NCBI GenBank assembly: GCA_025677815.1
Contig: JAIXMP010000027.1
Coordinates: 186,001-250,000, forward strand
Direction: 5' to 3'
Length of the DNA stretch: 64,000 nucleotides
Origin: Phascolomyces articulosus
Lineage: Eukaryota; Mucoromycota; Mucoromycetes; Mucorales; Lichtheimiaceae
The translations under genes were made by a program, and so were the position numbers. Shown here piece by piece: positions 1-11,957 of the stretch. Every line of letters starts with the position of its first letter. The stretch's first letter is position 1. The notes under the pieces are model-generated. The model ran no database searches. It was given only the letters and a program-made list of their open reading frames with translations, and was not told the DNA's origin.

Positions 1-455
1 GTTTGTTTATACTGGTTCAACTATCTGAAACAAATGAAATGAAAAGAATCAATTTGGATCCTTATGGTCACTATTACCGTTATTGGGATTATGGTGACCA
101 TTTGGATTTTGCTGGAAAATCATTTTTCAAGAAAATATCTGAAGAACTTCGACAATTATCAAGATTCATGGAGATAAAAAAGGAAAACTTGAGATGATGC
201 CACATAAAAAGTGATGATTTTCGAATAGCCGCAAGAGTTAATTTTGGTAATTTAACAGACGTTTTGGATGACCCTTCTGCACAATATACCATCCTTTCTG
301 AAAATTCGTTTGAACGCAAAGGTTTAAACGATTGGTTCTACCCAGTCATAAAAAAAAAGAAAGGAGAAGAATATTATAAAGCTATTGTATGTTGTTGCAT
401 ATATAATAATGAAGATTTTTTTCTAATTGTAATTTACCCAAACAAACATTTTTGA
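1..455 (+). pseudogene. Broken reading frame at the left edge (gene fragment)
   Basis: One frame runs from the window edge to a TAA at 453-455 and is interrupted only by an in-frame TGA at 195-197. About 150 codons are therefore open on either side of a single nonsense codon. The product is not recognised; it is rich in aromatic and charged residues (a run of Y/W/D near codons 20-35, a K/E-rich stretch before the stop). No ATG lies where a start would be expected, so it may be the C-terminal end of a gene beginning outside the window, decayed or with a missed intron around the TGA. No neighbour supports a function. Confidence that it is real coding sequence, past or present, is modest. Confidence 0.3.
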
Positions 456-1518
456 TTCAATAATAAACAATGATCTATATAAATAATTTATATATATAAT
501 TACCAAACTTATGCTCAATTTTAACATGTCACAACTCAAAATACAGCAAAAATATGCTTTGATTATTCAATAAATTATCAATGACTGTGATATGTTTAAT
601 AAATAGTATTGTTTGTCAAAGACTACTGAATGGAGAACTCGATGCACATCCTAATAAATTCAGAAGCTGCACACTAGGAACACTCGAGTTTTGAGAAGGT
701 GTATAAACATATGGTAGTAGTTTTTCTTTGAATCATATAGATGAACTAATTCAAGCAACATCAAAGAGTCATCTTTGCAACACATCTGGTAATACAATAC
801 CGCAGCCAATATCAAGAATTGCCTAAAGTTTGTTTATCATTGTCATCATTTTAGACGTATTATAATTAAACAAGGAAAATAATTAAAAATCTAATGGTTA
901 AAAATAACACCGAGGTGTTTCTCAATCATGTAACCTAAACTATCCCAGCAGTAGAACGCTTAAGTCTTAAAATTTTAAAAGTGTTAATACGCACTACTAA
1001 GAACAGGAGCAAAAAGGAATTATTATTAGAACGATAAAGACATTTCTAATAATAACTCACCAAGAAGAATAATATGATCATTAGTATCCAAGTAACATAA
1101 TATTACCACTATGGTGATAATCTTCACTTGTAAGCTGGCATGAAATAAGAAACTAAGCTTTGAGCACAATAAAAAAGTTATTTAAAGTGTGTCGTTGGAA
1201 ATGGATTGAATAAAGGATCTCGAATCTAGTAGCAACATAGTATGGTAATCCTCCATGCCTGCTGCCCAGATAACAAGCTGATGAATCTATCTATATATTA
1301 CTGAAATGTGTGAAAGTAATTATTGTAGCTGTAGAATTCCAAATTGAAATTCGGTACAGGACGAATATTTGTGATGGTGCTTTTTACTTGATGATGATTT
1401 TGAGCCATTATCACGTGTTGACAAGTCGTTGTTTTTTTTTTCTTCCATAACATTTCAAGTAATAATATTATCACTGTAACTAAAAAGTGTTAGTGGACTA
1501 TATACCACTATATCACTA
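456..1518. other. AT-rich spacer, no gene seen
   Basis: I see no open frame of note, no paired splice sites with conserved protein, and no RNA gene here. Confidence 0.6.
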
Positions 1519-1690
1519 CAGTCAACCCTCGCTTGTTCCACTCCTATTGTGAAGATGTTCTACATTAATGAAACATTTTATTGGGATTGGGACCTTGTAA
1601 CTGCAACACTGATTTGATCAAATTTTCGTTTATCGCTGTAAAATATACTCGTAATATGCTACAAAAATTAGTACCAGATGTGATATACCT
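1519..1690 (+). mobile_element. Remnant of pogo/Tigger-like DNA element (left end)
   Basis: After a TA at 1517-1518 the sequence begins CAGTCAACCCTCGCTTGTTC, a typical terminal motif of pogo/Tigger-type elements. About 170 bp then align by eye, with divergence, to 54741-54915: shared blocks include the tip, a 'gcaacac..tgatc' block, the 'tttatc' block and 'agtaccagat'. I cannot find a matching right end here, so this looks like a 5' fragment. No transposase is present. Confidence 0.5.
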
Positions 1691-3393
1691 AGATTACTGT
1701 CTTCTCTTGTTATTGTTAAATTAAGTACATTTTTTACCTTTTTTAGAAGCTGAAGTATATTTTTCATGCAACTTTTACCACTTTTCTTGTGATTTTGTAC
1801 ATGAAAGGTATAAAAAAGAGATCACTATATTAATCCATTAGCATAGTAAAATATAATAAAAACAGTAGCCATCCTATCAACGTTATTGTGCGTATACGCA
1901 CAATGGATTGTAAAGAGCATAAAGGATTCTATTAAAATGAACTCATTTCTGAACTTGCATTTTTTCAAGTCTTTTTAGGTAGTGTTGCCACAGAAGAAAA
2001 AAAAGTGCCAAAATGCCATTTTTCTGTCAATTTAAAATCCGCCAGTAAAAAACGGCAATGTCATTTTGGGCATTTTTTTTCCTTACATGTTGACTCTACG
2101 GTTAGACATCAGTAGTGGCTAGGTCAAGTTATACTAGACCATTTCATCACCTATAATGCCTTGTATGATCCATACATATTTATGAACTTATCATGAATTA
2201 TCCTTATGTATATACTAAGTGCATATTAACACAAATGATAGCATTCTCTGTGCAGATATTGTTTATAATGTATTGTAACTGCTATTTTTTACCTTTTCAA
2301 AAACGTGGCTCATTTAATATATTTAATAATTCATATCAATATTGTAGTATAGGTTATTGAATAAAGCCAAAGGACTTAATATTAAATACCATTTACCCTT
2401 TTATATAGACTATAGGAACTTAGTGTATCTTCTTTGTAACACTATCGTGACGACGTTAATACTTGAATGTATTACAGGTTCCTTTTTTCCAGTGATAAGT
2501 CACCAATGGATCATCATTATTTAGCATAAACCATAATAATATATAGCTTACCCCTTCTTCCTTTCATTTTATATACAGGCATTTTGATGAATAGTCTAGT
2601 TAATATGGTGTCGCCTCTTAAAATCTTTCTATTAATAATGAGTGGATCCATCTGTACCTGAAGGGGAGAGAAGAATAATATTCGTCAGGTCCCGGTCGGG
2701 TAGCAAAAAAAAGAAATAATGACGGAGTTGCTCTATTATTATATGAATCCAATCCAATTCGGACTTTGTTTTTTTTTGCATCATCAGAACAGCGATCATC
2801 AATCATCACCTTCTGTTTCCCCATGATGATTGAATCTACATATATTATTAAGTTACTACTATTATAATCATTATCACTATTGTCGTCATCAGCATCAAAT
2901 AATAGAAAGAATGGAATTGAACTTCTTGTTTGGATTATATAATCTATTTTTCCATTTCCTAAAATAGTATTTTTCACTTTTGTCGGCTGTGCATTTTATA
3001 AAACCATATTATTGCTACCCTAATAACTATTAGAATAAAATGATAATGATATGTTTTTTTAGGGGTGCACAGACGACCTCAATTAAGGAAACAACAGAAA
3101 TAAAGAAAAAAAAATGGGCTGGATCGTGATACAAAAAATAAAAAAAGACGGAATATCAAAAAAAAAATAAAAAAAGATATATTTATATACACACACACAA
3201 GAAGAGTCTGAAGAAAGAATAGCTTAGGAACGACGGCGACAACGATCGACCCAAGCTTTTTTTTATAATCCAATTCATTCCTTTTTTTTTTTATTACTTT
3301 CTTTTTCTTTCTTTTTACTTTTTTTTTTCTTTTACTTTTCCCACTTTCTATACATAAATATATCAAACTTTACTTTGCTTTATAATAACCACC
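1691..3393. other. AT-rich spacer with an imperfect hairpin
   Basis: No gene is supported. The notable structure is the foldback at about 1992-2083, listed separately. A minus-strand open frame at 2618-2977 begins with GTG rather than ATG and resembles nothing I can name. The last 300 bp before the next gene hold long T/A tracts that probably form its promoter and 5' leader. Confidence 0.5.
1992..2083. repeat. Imperfect inverted repeat / foldback
   Basis: The left arm (about 1994-2028, reading ..AAAAAAGTGCCAAAATG.., then CCATTTTTCTGTC) matches the reverse complement of the right arm (about 2041-2083, ..AAAAAATGCCCAAAATG.., then GCCGTTTTTTACTGGC). The loop is only about ten bases. This could be a small foldback MITE or a hairpin RNA locus. 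Confidence 0.5.
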
Positions 3394-4540
3394 ATGGCAT
3401 CTTATTACAATCATCATGATTATGGAGGAGGAGGTCCACCACCAGCACCACAACATTATCAAGATCCATCTTATCCAATGTATGATATGGGAGGTGGAGG
3501 AGGAGGCTATCGAGACAATAATAATATAACCAGTCCAACGGCAGCAACAGATGATGGTTATGGTATAAAACGAGCTTCTCGACAAAATGGACAATATCAA
3601 CATTTAGGCGACGGGGGACCTGTATTATATGTTGAACAACAACCAGAACGACGATCTTGTCTTGATAAAATGTGTTGTGGGTGTTGTACATGTTTTCCTC
3701 GATGGGCACGATGGATATGTTGTATTTTATTCTTAATTATTGTTGCCATCGCAATTGTGATTGGCGTGCTGGCCGCGCTGTTCAAAACACCTGAGATCAA
3801 CTTTAATGGCCTCCAAGGGGAACCCTCCTTCAATTTGACTGGTACCAAGGCCAATTTCAACTTTAATTTGAATATTACTGTCAATAATCCTAATGTTCTC
3901 GGCGTCACTTTTGAAAATATTGAAGCCAAGGTTTGTTTCGTTTGTTTACTTTCCTTTCTTTCTATCATACCATCCTATGATTACTTAATCTCATATATGA
4001 TATTAGGCATATTACCCTGGCCATCGTGATAAAAGTATTGGTGGTGGTATTTTGGATAATGTAAAAATTACAAAGCAAGAAGTAACGACCATTATTTTCC
4101 CATTCACTATTTCTGTCGACGCTACGGATCCTGATACACAAAGTATCTTATTTGATATTATGGGTAAATGTGGTGTATTGGGCTCTGAGCCACAAGGTAT
4201 TACGATCGATTATGATGTTGTTCCCACCTTGGATATCATTGGCATCAAGATTTCTCCAACCATTTCCAACCAAGCCAACTTACCATGCGACAGTTCGGTA
4301 AGTTTTTTGATTTTTTTTATTTTATTACGATCGTCCGTTGATCATTTAAACTAATCATGCATCCATGGTCAATTGAATTTATTACAGGACATTCCAAATC
4401 TTGGTGACCTTGGCAATTTACAAAGTTTGATTCCTTCCGATATCGCAAACCAACTTCCAACCGATATTGCAGGTGTTACGAATGAATTATCCAACTTACC
4501 AACAGAGAGTTTATCTGATATCTTACCAACAGACGCATAG
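3394..4540 (+). CDS. LEA_2/NDR1-like single-pass membrane protein
   Basis: Three exons, 3394-3930, 4007-4297 and 4388-4540, all joined in phase 0 with GT-AG introns, give 326 residues. The start sits in a strong context (AACCACCATGG). Residues 1-80 are a Gly/Pro/Tyr-rich low-complexity head. A cysteine cluster (C89, C94, C95, C97, C98, C100) lies just before a single membrane segment at about 106-130 and is a likely palmitoylation site. The rest is a beta-rich domain (FNLNITVNNPN.., then an I/V-rich stretch) of the LEA_2/late-embryogenesis-abundant fold, predicted extracytoplasmic or luminal. The tail holds repeated 'LPTD/IPSD' motifs. Proteins of this layout are known in fungi and plants at membranes; the exact role is unknown. 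The LEA_2 assignment is by pattern; the membrane topology is clear. Confidence 0.85.
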
Positions 4541-5102
4541 AGAAAAAAATAACAACAAAAAGAATTGTGTATTTATATTATTATGATTATTAGTATATTA
4601 TTCTTCCTCTGCTTCTTCTTTTATATTGTATATATACAGAGTATATTTTTTTATAGTAATAATAGTTATATATTTTTCATATTATTCAATGATGAATGGG
4701 AGGGATTGGCTTATATATATATATATATATATTGTGCAATTTAGTTATTTTTTATTGTGTATTGTACAACATTATTTGTTTTGATTCAAGCCTTCATTTA
4801 CTATATACAAATATTTTTATGGAAGAATAATCCATCTATTTTACACAGTGACACAGAGATCTTTTCCAGATATTCAGTTGGATAGGAAAGAAAGAAATTA
4901 AAGGTTTGAGAGAATGGGATGGATCTAGTTATATAAAAAAAAGATCTACACACTGTCAGTATTTTTTTTTTGAGCGGTCCTGAATAATGTGATGAAATAT
5001 GAAAATGATGGGGTTATATCATGAAAATAAAAAGCCGAGACCGGTTTATATATACTCCCGAGAAGTTAACCAAATGGATGATCATGGATATAAGGAAGAA
5101 GA

Positions 5103-5290
5103 GACCACTTTTTGAAGCTAGACTTTATCTGTTAATTAATTATGTTATCTTGTCTCCAAGATATAACTCCCTTGTGTAACAATGAACTACATCAAAGCTA
5201 CATCAAAGCAACATCAAGAAACAACATTGGTGTGAAAAATTGCTACTATTCTGGGAAAGATTTACCTTCTATGTATATATCTTTAATGAT
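5103..5290 (+). repeat. Diverged dispersed repeat, copy A
   Basis: The segment starting GACCACTTTTTGAAGC and containing 'TAGACTTTATCTGTTAATTA' recurs at 7531-7710 with a few substitutions. The similarity resumes after a variable middle at 'TTGGTGTGAAAA' in both copies. The family is unknown; it is non-coding and probably a degraded transposon. Confidence 0.55.
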
Positions 5291-5989
5291 TTCATAATGA
5301 CAAGTTGCATTGATTTGAAACAATAATAATCTTATTCTTATTATTATCCTTCTTTTGGAACAGAGAAGGATGTGATGGACTACCATTTGGCACTTTTTTG
5401 AGCTTAACACTGAACGAGGCACCAATGCACAAAAGAAGTTCGTTGTTGATTTATTACGAAATTGGTGTGGTAGCCGACGCATAATTTTCTGATGATTTTG
5501 TCCAGTCTCTTCTTCCCTCGATAAAATCATGCCGTCAAACTAAAAGAACCTCTCATGCTCTTTTAAATGGTTTTACTAACACTTCAAAACAAGCAACAAC
5601 CACATATATCATCAACAACAACTTCTACATGACATATATATCACCTGTATTTATCAAGTCAATACATGGTGGAAACCCAAATTAGATCAACAAAAGTAAT
5701 AGTACCAGGCCCTGAAATCGAAGATGAATGCTAATTATACAGAGTCACATCCATCGAAGGTGCATGAAATTGATCCCCATTAAATGATACCTGTATACTA
5801 CAAGTAGTAGATTTTAGATCAATGGACGGGGAAGAATATTATTACCTGATTAATTGTTGTGTGTATTTTAGGAGCACCTGGTCACTCAAACCTGATTCCT
5901 CAACCAACAACACCGAAATATTATAGCCAGATCTTGTCATTTATAAAGATAAATAAATCAGCTCAAGGGTAGCATTTGAATCACTCTGA

Positions 5990-6325
5990 GTGGAGGTAAA
6001 ATCAAAGTCAAGCAATAGAAATGAATCTGACCTAGTTCGACTTGGAAAAGAACTCCAACTTATGATGGATAAACTGGTTATTTATTGTATTGAAGATCCA
6101 ATTGTGGTGGATGATGGCCTTATTCGCGACAAGTTTTGGTTACTACCAGAGCCACCCGATTATGTATATGGCATTTATTTTCTTATCTTATTTCCTTTCT
6201 TTATTCTTAGACGTGAGTATTCACTTCTTCAAAATGCTTACCTCGGGAGAAGGGATATATATGAGGGTAGAACTCGCATAACTCAACATCTTACGATCAG
6301 CACCGGATATTTGTTAGTCCCATGA
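5990..6325 (+). pseudogene. Decayed fragment of a dispersed coding family (copy A)
   Basis: An open frame of 111 codons carries the patch LVRLGKELQLMMDKLV at about codons 16-31. This resembles, residue by residue, LGKQTRLLINRLLGLGVKQ in the fragment at 12325-12666, and the DNA underneath also aligns (both contain a CTTGGAAAA block). Downstream of the patch the two diverge and this copy becomes hydrophobic nonsense. I infer two rotted members of a multi-copy gene family, probably linked to a mobile element; the family itself I cannot name with certainty. Confidence 0.35.
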
Positions 6326-7530
6326 TAGTAGATTAAACCTTTCCAACAGATTCAGGTGTTGTATAACCAATAAAAGTAATGGACATACGCATATATACAA
6401 AGTAGTGTTTATTATAAAGATGAATTGACTATAACAATTGGGACCAGGTATTATATATAGTTAAAAAACTATTATTATTTACAACAACAATGTCCTGGGA
6501 TATGTTACTCACTTTAACATATCGTTATTAATATGCATCCTATTTTCATACACAAGTTTGCTGTTACTACGTATTATTAGGTAGATCCATCATAAAATAG
6601 TACACAGATGAATTATAATAAGATCGTCGTTGCAATGCAGTAATGAGTACACAGATATTATATAGTAGAGGGACAAGAAAAGTAATCTATCAAGAATCCC
6701 CAAAATACACAAACTGCCATTATTGATATTTGTTGGTTTATAAGATGATTGTACATAGTAGTAGATAAACAGGTATTATAAAATTTCAAATCGAAATAAT
6801 GTTGTTGGTAAATAATTAAGATGGCATCTGTGAAATAAAAGTAAAGATGATCGCCATCATGTAAACAAAAATTCTACTTTACCTCCTATTGGTCTGTTAC
6901 TCCTTTTCCCTCCTTGTCATTAAATTAAGCATAAACAAGAGCATGTATGAAAAAAATATCAGTAGTAGAATACTAGCACGATATTGACCATTTCGTAGGC
7001 TTTTGCTGTATAATATATATAAATATATATAGAAATACGACAGTGTGGCAATATCTATATTTTTTATGGAATGTCAAACTATAGGCAGGATATATTGTAA
7101 TTTAATAAAATACATCATCTTTACTACATAAACTAAAAGGAATGATATCTTTTTGAAGGTTGAATGAAAGAAAGTTGGTTACAATAATACCAAAAAAAGT
7201 ATACACTTTGATAAATCGTAATATATTGGTACACGCTTCCAATTTATTCATCTTTCTATATCAAAATGTAATATATATATCAATATACGTTTTTTTCCTT
7301 CCATAACTACTAAAACTTTTCCATTCATTTCCCCTATTCATTATTAAGGGAAAAAGCCCCTCTTATATTCCTTAAGCTTATATGTTATAATGAATATTCC
7401 ATCAAATCAAACATTTCATCATTAATTTTAATGTATAGTATCACAATTCCTGCTTTTGTGCAAATGATTTATATTATATGAAAGAATGACATTTACCAAA
7501 TACAGTAGTAGTATGGATTAAGAACAGAAA

Positions 7531-7710
7531 GACCTTTTGAAGCTAGACTTTATCTGTTGATTAATTATGTTGTTGTTGGTTACCTTAGCAAGAATATTCT
7601 TGTGAAACAACAACAAAAAACAAGTATCATACATGAAGGATGAAATAGTGTTGGTGTGAAAATTGATCTCTTTTTTTTTTTTTTTGTCCCAGTGAAGAAA
7701 TATATATTTT
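7531..7710 (+). repeat. Diverged dispersed repeat, copy B
   Basis: Second copy of the repeat at 5103-5290, in the same orientation and about 2.4 kb away. The strongest match is the first 45 bases (GACCTTTTGAAGCTAGAC and onward). This copy has expanded a T tract near 7671-7685. Confidence 0.55.
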
Positions 7711-8061
7711 ATTTGACTAAGTAGTCCTATAGACATGATATAGTAAAAACTGATTCTTCATCTTATCATCATTAAAAAATATTTACAAAGTGTTATACAA
7801 TGTCAAAGTCCAAATTCGACTGTGGATATGATACAAACAAATGAATGTTGTGTTTATATATAAAAAATATATTTTACGTTGTTACAATATACAATCAAGC
7901 TAATAATGTTGCCAAGATGATGTAGGTATACAAAATAAATTGCTAGTATTACAACAAATGCATTGGTTCTAGATTACTATTTTTAAAGTTTTTTTTTTTT
8001 TTTTCGCTGATCTGCATGCTACTATTAATAGCAAGATAATTTTCAACTTGATCCTTCTGTT

Positions 8062-9057
8062 TTAGTAGTAGGTTGTTAATACATTTGGATCATAGACAGG
8101 CACTTCCCCTGTTGAAATACGTTCCGTCATCAACATTCTACTCTTTTCTTCCTTTCCATCGACATGATTACCATCCTCCTCGTTATTGTTGTCTGCAATA
8201 TTTTCAGATTCATTATATTGATGTTTCTTGACGAATGATACCAGCTCGGTCTCGGAAGAAACATTATAATATAAGAGGATCAAAGCGGGTAATGTATCCA
8301 TTGCTGCCAAGACGGATGAAAGAAAGTACAATATACTCTCCTGCCAAGAGATACTGTTGGGTCGATAGGGGCAAATAATGATTGCACGGATTATGGATCG
8401 AGCAGGTTGTAATCCAACAACAAAGTTATAAACAAAAAAGGCACGCGAAGTTGCTGTTGTTCCATTAGCGGTTACTGGTTTTTCTTTTCCAGTGTGTTGT
8501 TGCTCTTGACGTTGTCGTGTGATGTATTTTTGCCAAGAAAAAGTGATAAACATAATAATATGGATAGCATTATAGAGTGTACCAATGATATCATAATCGT
8601 TATTCTTTGTATAAGTTGATCGAGGGTCCCAAATAAACAAGACATCAAGAAGATGAAGACAAGTCACCAAGATGGTAATTGGATGTGTGTAACAAAGAAT
8701 CATGTGTGTCTTGATCCACATTGAGCCATTGAGAAGGGAAATCGTAGGCGTGCTGGTTATTCTCTTTTTGTGACCATTCATTCCATAGTCGTCTCGAACA
8801 CAGGAAGAAGGAAGATGGTGTTGTGTTGCAAAGTTGTCAACGAGAATCCATATTATCATGCATTGAAGTAATGAGATAAACCATAAAGTAAGATTATTTT
8901 CTTTTGAAAATAATGAAATTGTTTGTAAGAAACAAAGTGCTGTTACTGGAAACCGAAGACCTTGATTGTAATATTCCAGTGGTCGTAAGCAAAGATAATA
9001 AAGTGGCAAGAAAAGTAATCCACATAGAACTGCCAATACAAATGGATCCGTATTCAT
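8062..9057 (-). CDS. Multi-pass membrane protein, unknown function
   Basis: A single exon of 331 codons with an ATG start and a TATA-like run about 60 bp upstream on the minus strand. I do not recognise the family. Hydrophobic segments at about residues 6-24, 35-50, 57-74, 118-141, 157-173, 207-228 and 241-263 suggest about seven membrane passes. The loop after segment five is basic (KYITRQRQEQQH) and the C-terminal 70 residues are hydrophilic and acidic (NNNEEDGNH.., KEEKS), likely cytosolic. The early motif LRPLEYYNQGLRFP may be a useful search seed. It stands alone, with more than 2.8 kb of gene-free sequence on each side. A receptor, transporter or lipid enzyme would all fit; none is demonstrated. 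Confidence 0.7.
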   Translation of the reverse strand: MNTDPFVLAVLCGLLFLPLYYLCLRPLEYYNQGLRFPVTALCFLQTISLFSKENNLTLWFISLLQCMIIWILVDNFATQHHLPSSCVRDDYGMNGHKKRITSTPTISLLNGSMWIKTHMILCYTHPITILVTCLHLLDVLFIWDPRSTYTKNNDYDIIGTLYNAIHIIMFITFSWQKYITRQRQEQQHTGKEKPVTANGTTATSRAFFVYNFVVGLQPARSIIRAIIICPYRPNSISWQESILYFLSSVLAAMDTLPALILLYYNVSSETELVSFVKKHQYNESENIADNNNEEDGNHVDGKEEKSRMLMTERISTGEVPVYDPNVLTTYY

Positions 9058-11957
9058 TTGAAAAATGATGAGACTGATTATGTTATCGTCAATGATGGTA
9101 AATAAGAAGGTAATGTATAAATATATAATAAGATTATTGGAAGAAGAAGAAAAGGAAAAAAAAAATTGTTTTTATAAATGAGGATTTGATAAGTGAAACG
9201 TTTATCGGCTTAGACTCGTTGCTTGTGTAACTCACCCATTTATCCATGGATCTTTTTTTTATTTATTATCATATTTTTTCTACTTCGCCCCTCCTCCTGG
9301 CTTCTTATATCTTATATCCCTTGTCATTTATTCTATATTAAAATATTTAACCTATATTTATTAAAAATCTATATAAATACGGCTAAATAATACATGATAC
9401 AATTAGGCATTATACGTAAAAAAAAGACACGAGCTTATATATTCAGTTGTTGATTCGTAGATGAAAATGAGTAATAAGGAGACCCTTCATTTCAATCTTT
9501 AGTGTTCCTGAAGAAGTAATATATCTTTATGTCTGTGTCTGTATGCTATGTGCCTGATGAATTTGATGTGATATGATGACTTGAAAGTTCTATTTCTCCT
9601 TTATGAAATTTTAGTGTATAATATCAAAAGTAAATTTAAACTTTAGGATCGACATTCTCGACAATTTACTATAACCTATGTTTCTATCAGATGCTCGCTT
9701 TCAAAAAGAAAAAAATAATCCGGTAGCATGGTAACAAGAAGAAATAGGGCCAAGGTATAAATTTAGACTTCAAAAGAGGTCAACTGGTGATCAGCCATGC
9801 AATTTTGATATTCAACTGCTGCCAACCAAAAAAGATAATATGAATGAAGGGGAGCTTGATATTTTTTTATGGCAACGCCTATTGGATATGTCGATAATAT
9901 TGTTCAAGTGAACTTTGGCGCAATCCTATTATGAGATAGGTTTGGAATTATTATAGTTACAGCCTCTCTAGCTTCTTAGCTTGTCCACTCCGCACATTAT
10001 TATTGACCCTCAATGTTCATAAATCAAACAATAATGTAAAACCACCCTTTTGTAATATCATTGGTTTATTAAGGTGTGTTTTTACTCTTCAGTTTATAGG
10101 TAACATATCCACGATTGGGGAAGGAAAACATCACCATCGTTATTATGGCAAAAAATAAGCATCAAAGTGAGGTTTAGTACGCCCAGAACTCGACCAATAA
10201 TCGTGACTTTTTATAATAACTCAATGCAATTTACCCAACTATAGCCTAGTAGTGTATTGTTGGTGTCATTAACAATTGGATACAAGCTAACATTTAAAAA
10301 TATAATATATGCTAATGGCCGTGTAATTTATATCATTGAATTTAAAAGAAAATGCTTGCTTATTATTACAGGGCTCGTTTTTTCTTACACTTTGCCAAAG
10401 TTTGGTTTTCTGTCGAGTCATCAACATTAATATATTATGCACGTTTAAGTTACGTACCATCCAAATCGCTATATCCTTTGCTTATATATTTAATTTCCAA
10501 AGTATAAGAGGATTGTACTGAAAACATGAAACGCTTTTACATACATTGCTTAATCTATACTTTGACTGAATATTTTGCAGGAATCAAAATACTAATAACC
10601 ATAATAATCCATGAGTAATAGAAGAAATAACAACGATAGAATGACTGTCCCGTTTAAATGCCCATTTCCAAAAAAAAAAATCATTTTATCAGATAAGCAT
10701 TATTTCATGCATTTGGTGAGCAATATTCGTTTATTCATTGTGGATAAAAGCTTTTTTTTATTCAGTTTTGTTGGGTATTAATAGTACGTATTATACGTAC
10801 ATTAAAAAAAATATTTCGATGTGTGTTTCTCTCGTAGTATAAATCCATAATGTCTTTATTTAATTTATTGTTATCAATATATAGCAAACAATTATTTGAT
10901 CACAAGTACCAAGACATTGCATGCATGAATTCTAATAAAATATACCGCCGGAAAAGTCCATATCTGTCTCGCATTTTATGTAAATACATCTTGTATCAAT
11001 TTCTGTTATTTTTAGTAACCAAAAAGTCTTGTTAGCTATTATTTGTCATGATTTCATTTTTTAGATACTTCTTTTGTTATTCTTTTTTTTTACGAAGAAA
11101 AAAGGATAAGTATATATTATTTAACGCATGTGGTTTATTCCCTTGGTCTGTGACGACAATAATGATAGAATTATTATATCTGCTATTAAATGACGTATGA
11201 CCATTATTTAGTAGTGAGAAATGAACATTTTATACTTCGAAATAATAATAATAAATTGTACGTATCCCAAAAAAAAATATCATTAAACGCCTGGTGTTCT
11301 ATCTAGCGCTATGATCAACAAGTTGATGCTGTAAGATATTATATCGTTATTTTTCATCGTCAATAAAATAACTTTTATATATAAATACGTTTTAATTATT
11401 ATTATTAGTAGTTGTTGGTATTGAATGACAAGTGCTACTCCTTAACATAACATTGCCTATATACACGTATATAAAAAAAATCATTGTATTTTTTTGGGGG
11501 GAGGGAGGTGGAAAGGAGGTGTTCGCATTTTTCTTGTATGATGCGTAGCATAATAAAAAAAGGTAGTTATTTTATGCATATGTATAAAGTAGAATGAATA
11601 TACATTTGGTATAATCTCGGATAACGAATAGTAAAAGATACATGTTATCGTAATAAAGAAATCAAAAATATTATTTTCTGCAGTACTAACTCTTCATATA
11701 CATACAAATTTCGAAATCTAGAAGTAGACAAAGAAATCGGTAATTCGAAGAATATAAAAAGAACGTGATCAGAAAAGCAAAAAATTCCAACATCACTACT
11801 TCTCACTACTTAACTATCATCAAGTTTATGTTTCCCTGATTCTTCTATGAAAGTATTACATCGTGGATGTATTATTATATAAAGGATAGCATGAGAAACT
11901 TTTAATCAGTGTTTCATTTCTAACATAAATATCTATATAACATTAGTCAATTTCACC
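9058..11957. other. 2.9 kb AT-rich spacer
   Basis: Two short plus-strand open frames (10336-10521 and 10850-11035) have no domain, no splice partners and biased AT codons, so I do not call genes. A G-rich patch at about 11496-11519 is the only compositional break. The last 100 bp hold the promoter of the small secreted protein gene (TATATAAAGG near 11875). Confidence 0.55.
11870..11890 (+). promoter_or_regulatory. TATA box of the small secreted protein gene
   Basis: TATATAAAGG at about 11875-11884, roughly 75 bp before the ATG, is a good match to a fungal TATA element in otherwise non-repetitive sequence. Confidence 0.5.

Larger units (their letters stand above)
4541..8061. other. Gene-poor AT-rich region with old repeats
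   Basis: No intact gene is supported. A TA microsatellite lies near 4713-4731. A diverged direct repeat pair (5103-5290 and 7531-7710) and a decayed coding fragment (5990-6325) are listed separately. Short open frames on the minus strand here coincide with the repeats and carry no recognisable domain. Confidence 0.5.

Noticed and set aside
2618..2977. 119-codon minus-strand open frame, with a weak resemblance (GKIDYIIQ) to DDHD lipase ends
   Set aside because: It begins with GTG, has no splice partners and the resemblance covers only a few residues.
3079..3366. Minus-strand open frame rich in Lys/Phe
   Set aside because: It is built from the A/T tracts of the promoter upstream of the LEA-type gene.
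10336..11035. Two 61-codon plus-strand open frames
   Set aside because: No domain, signal or start context; expected by chance in AT-rich DNA.
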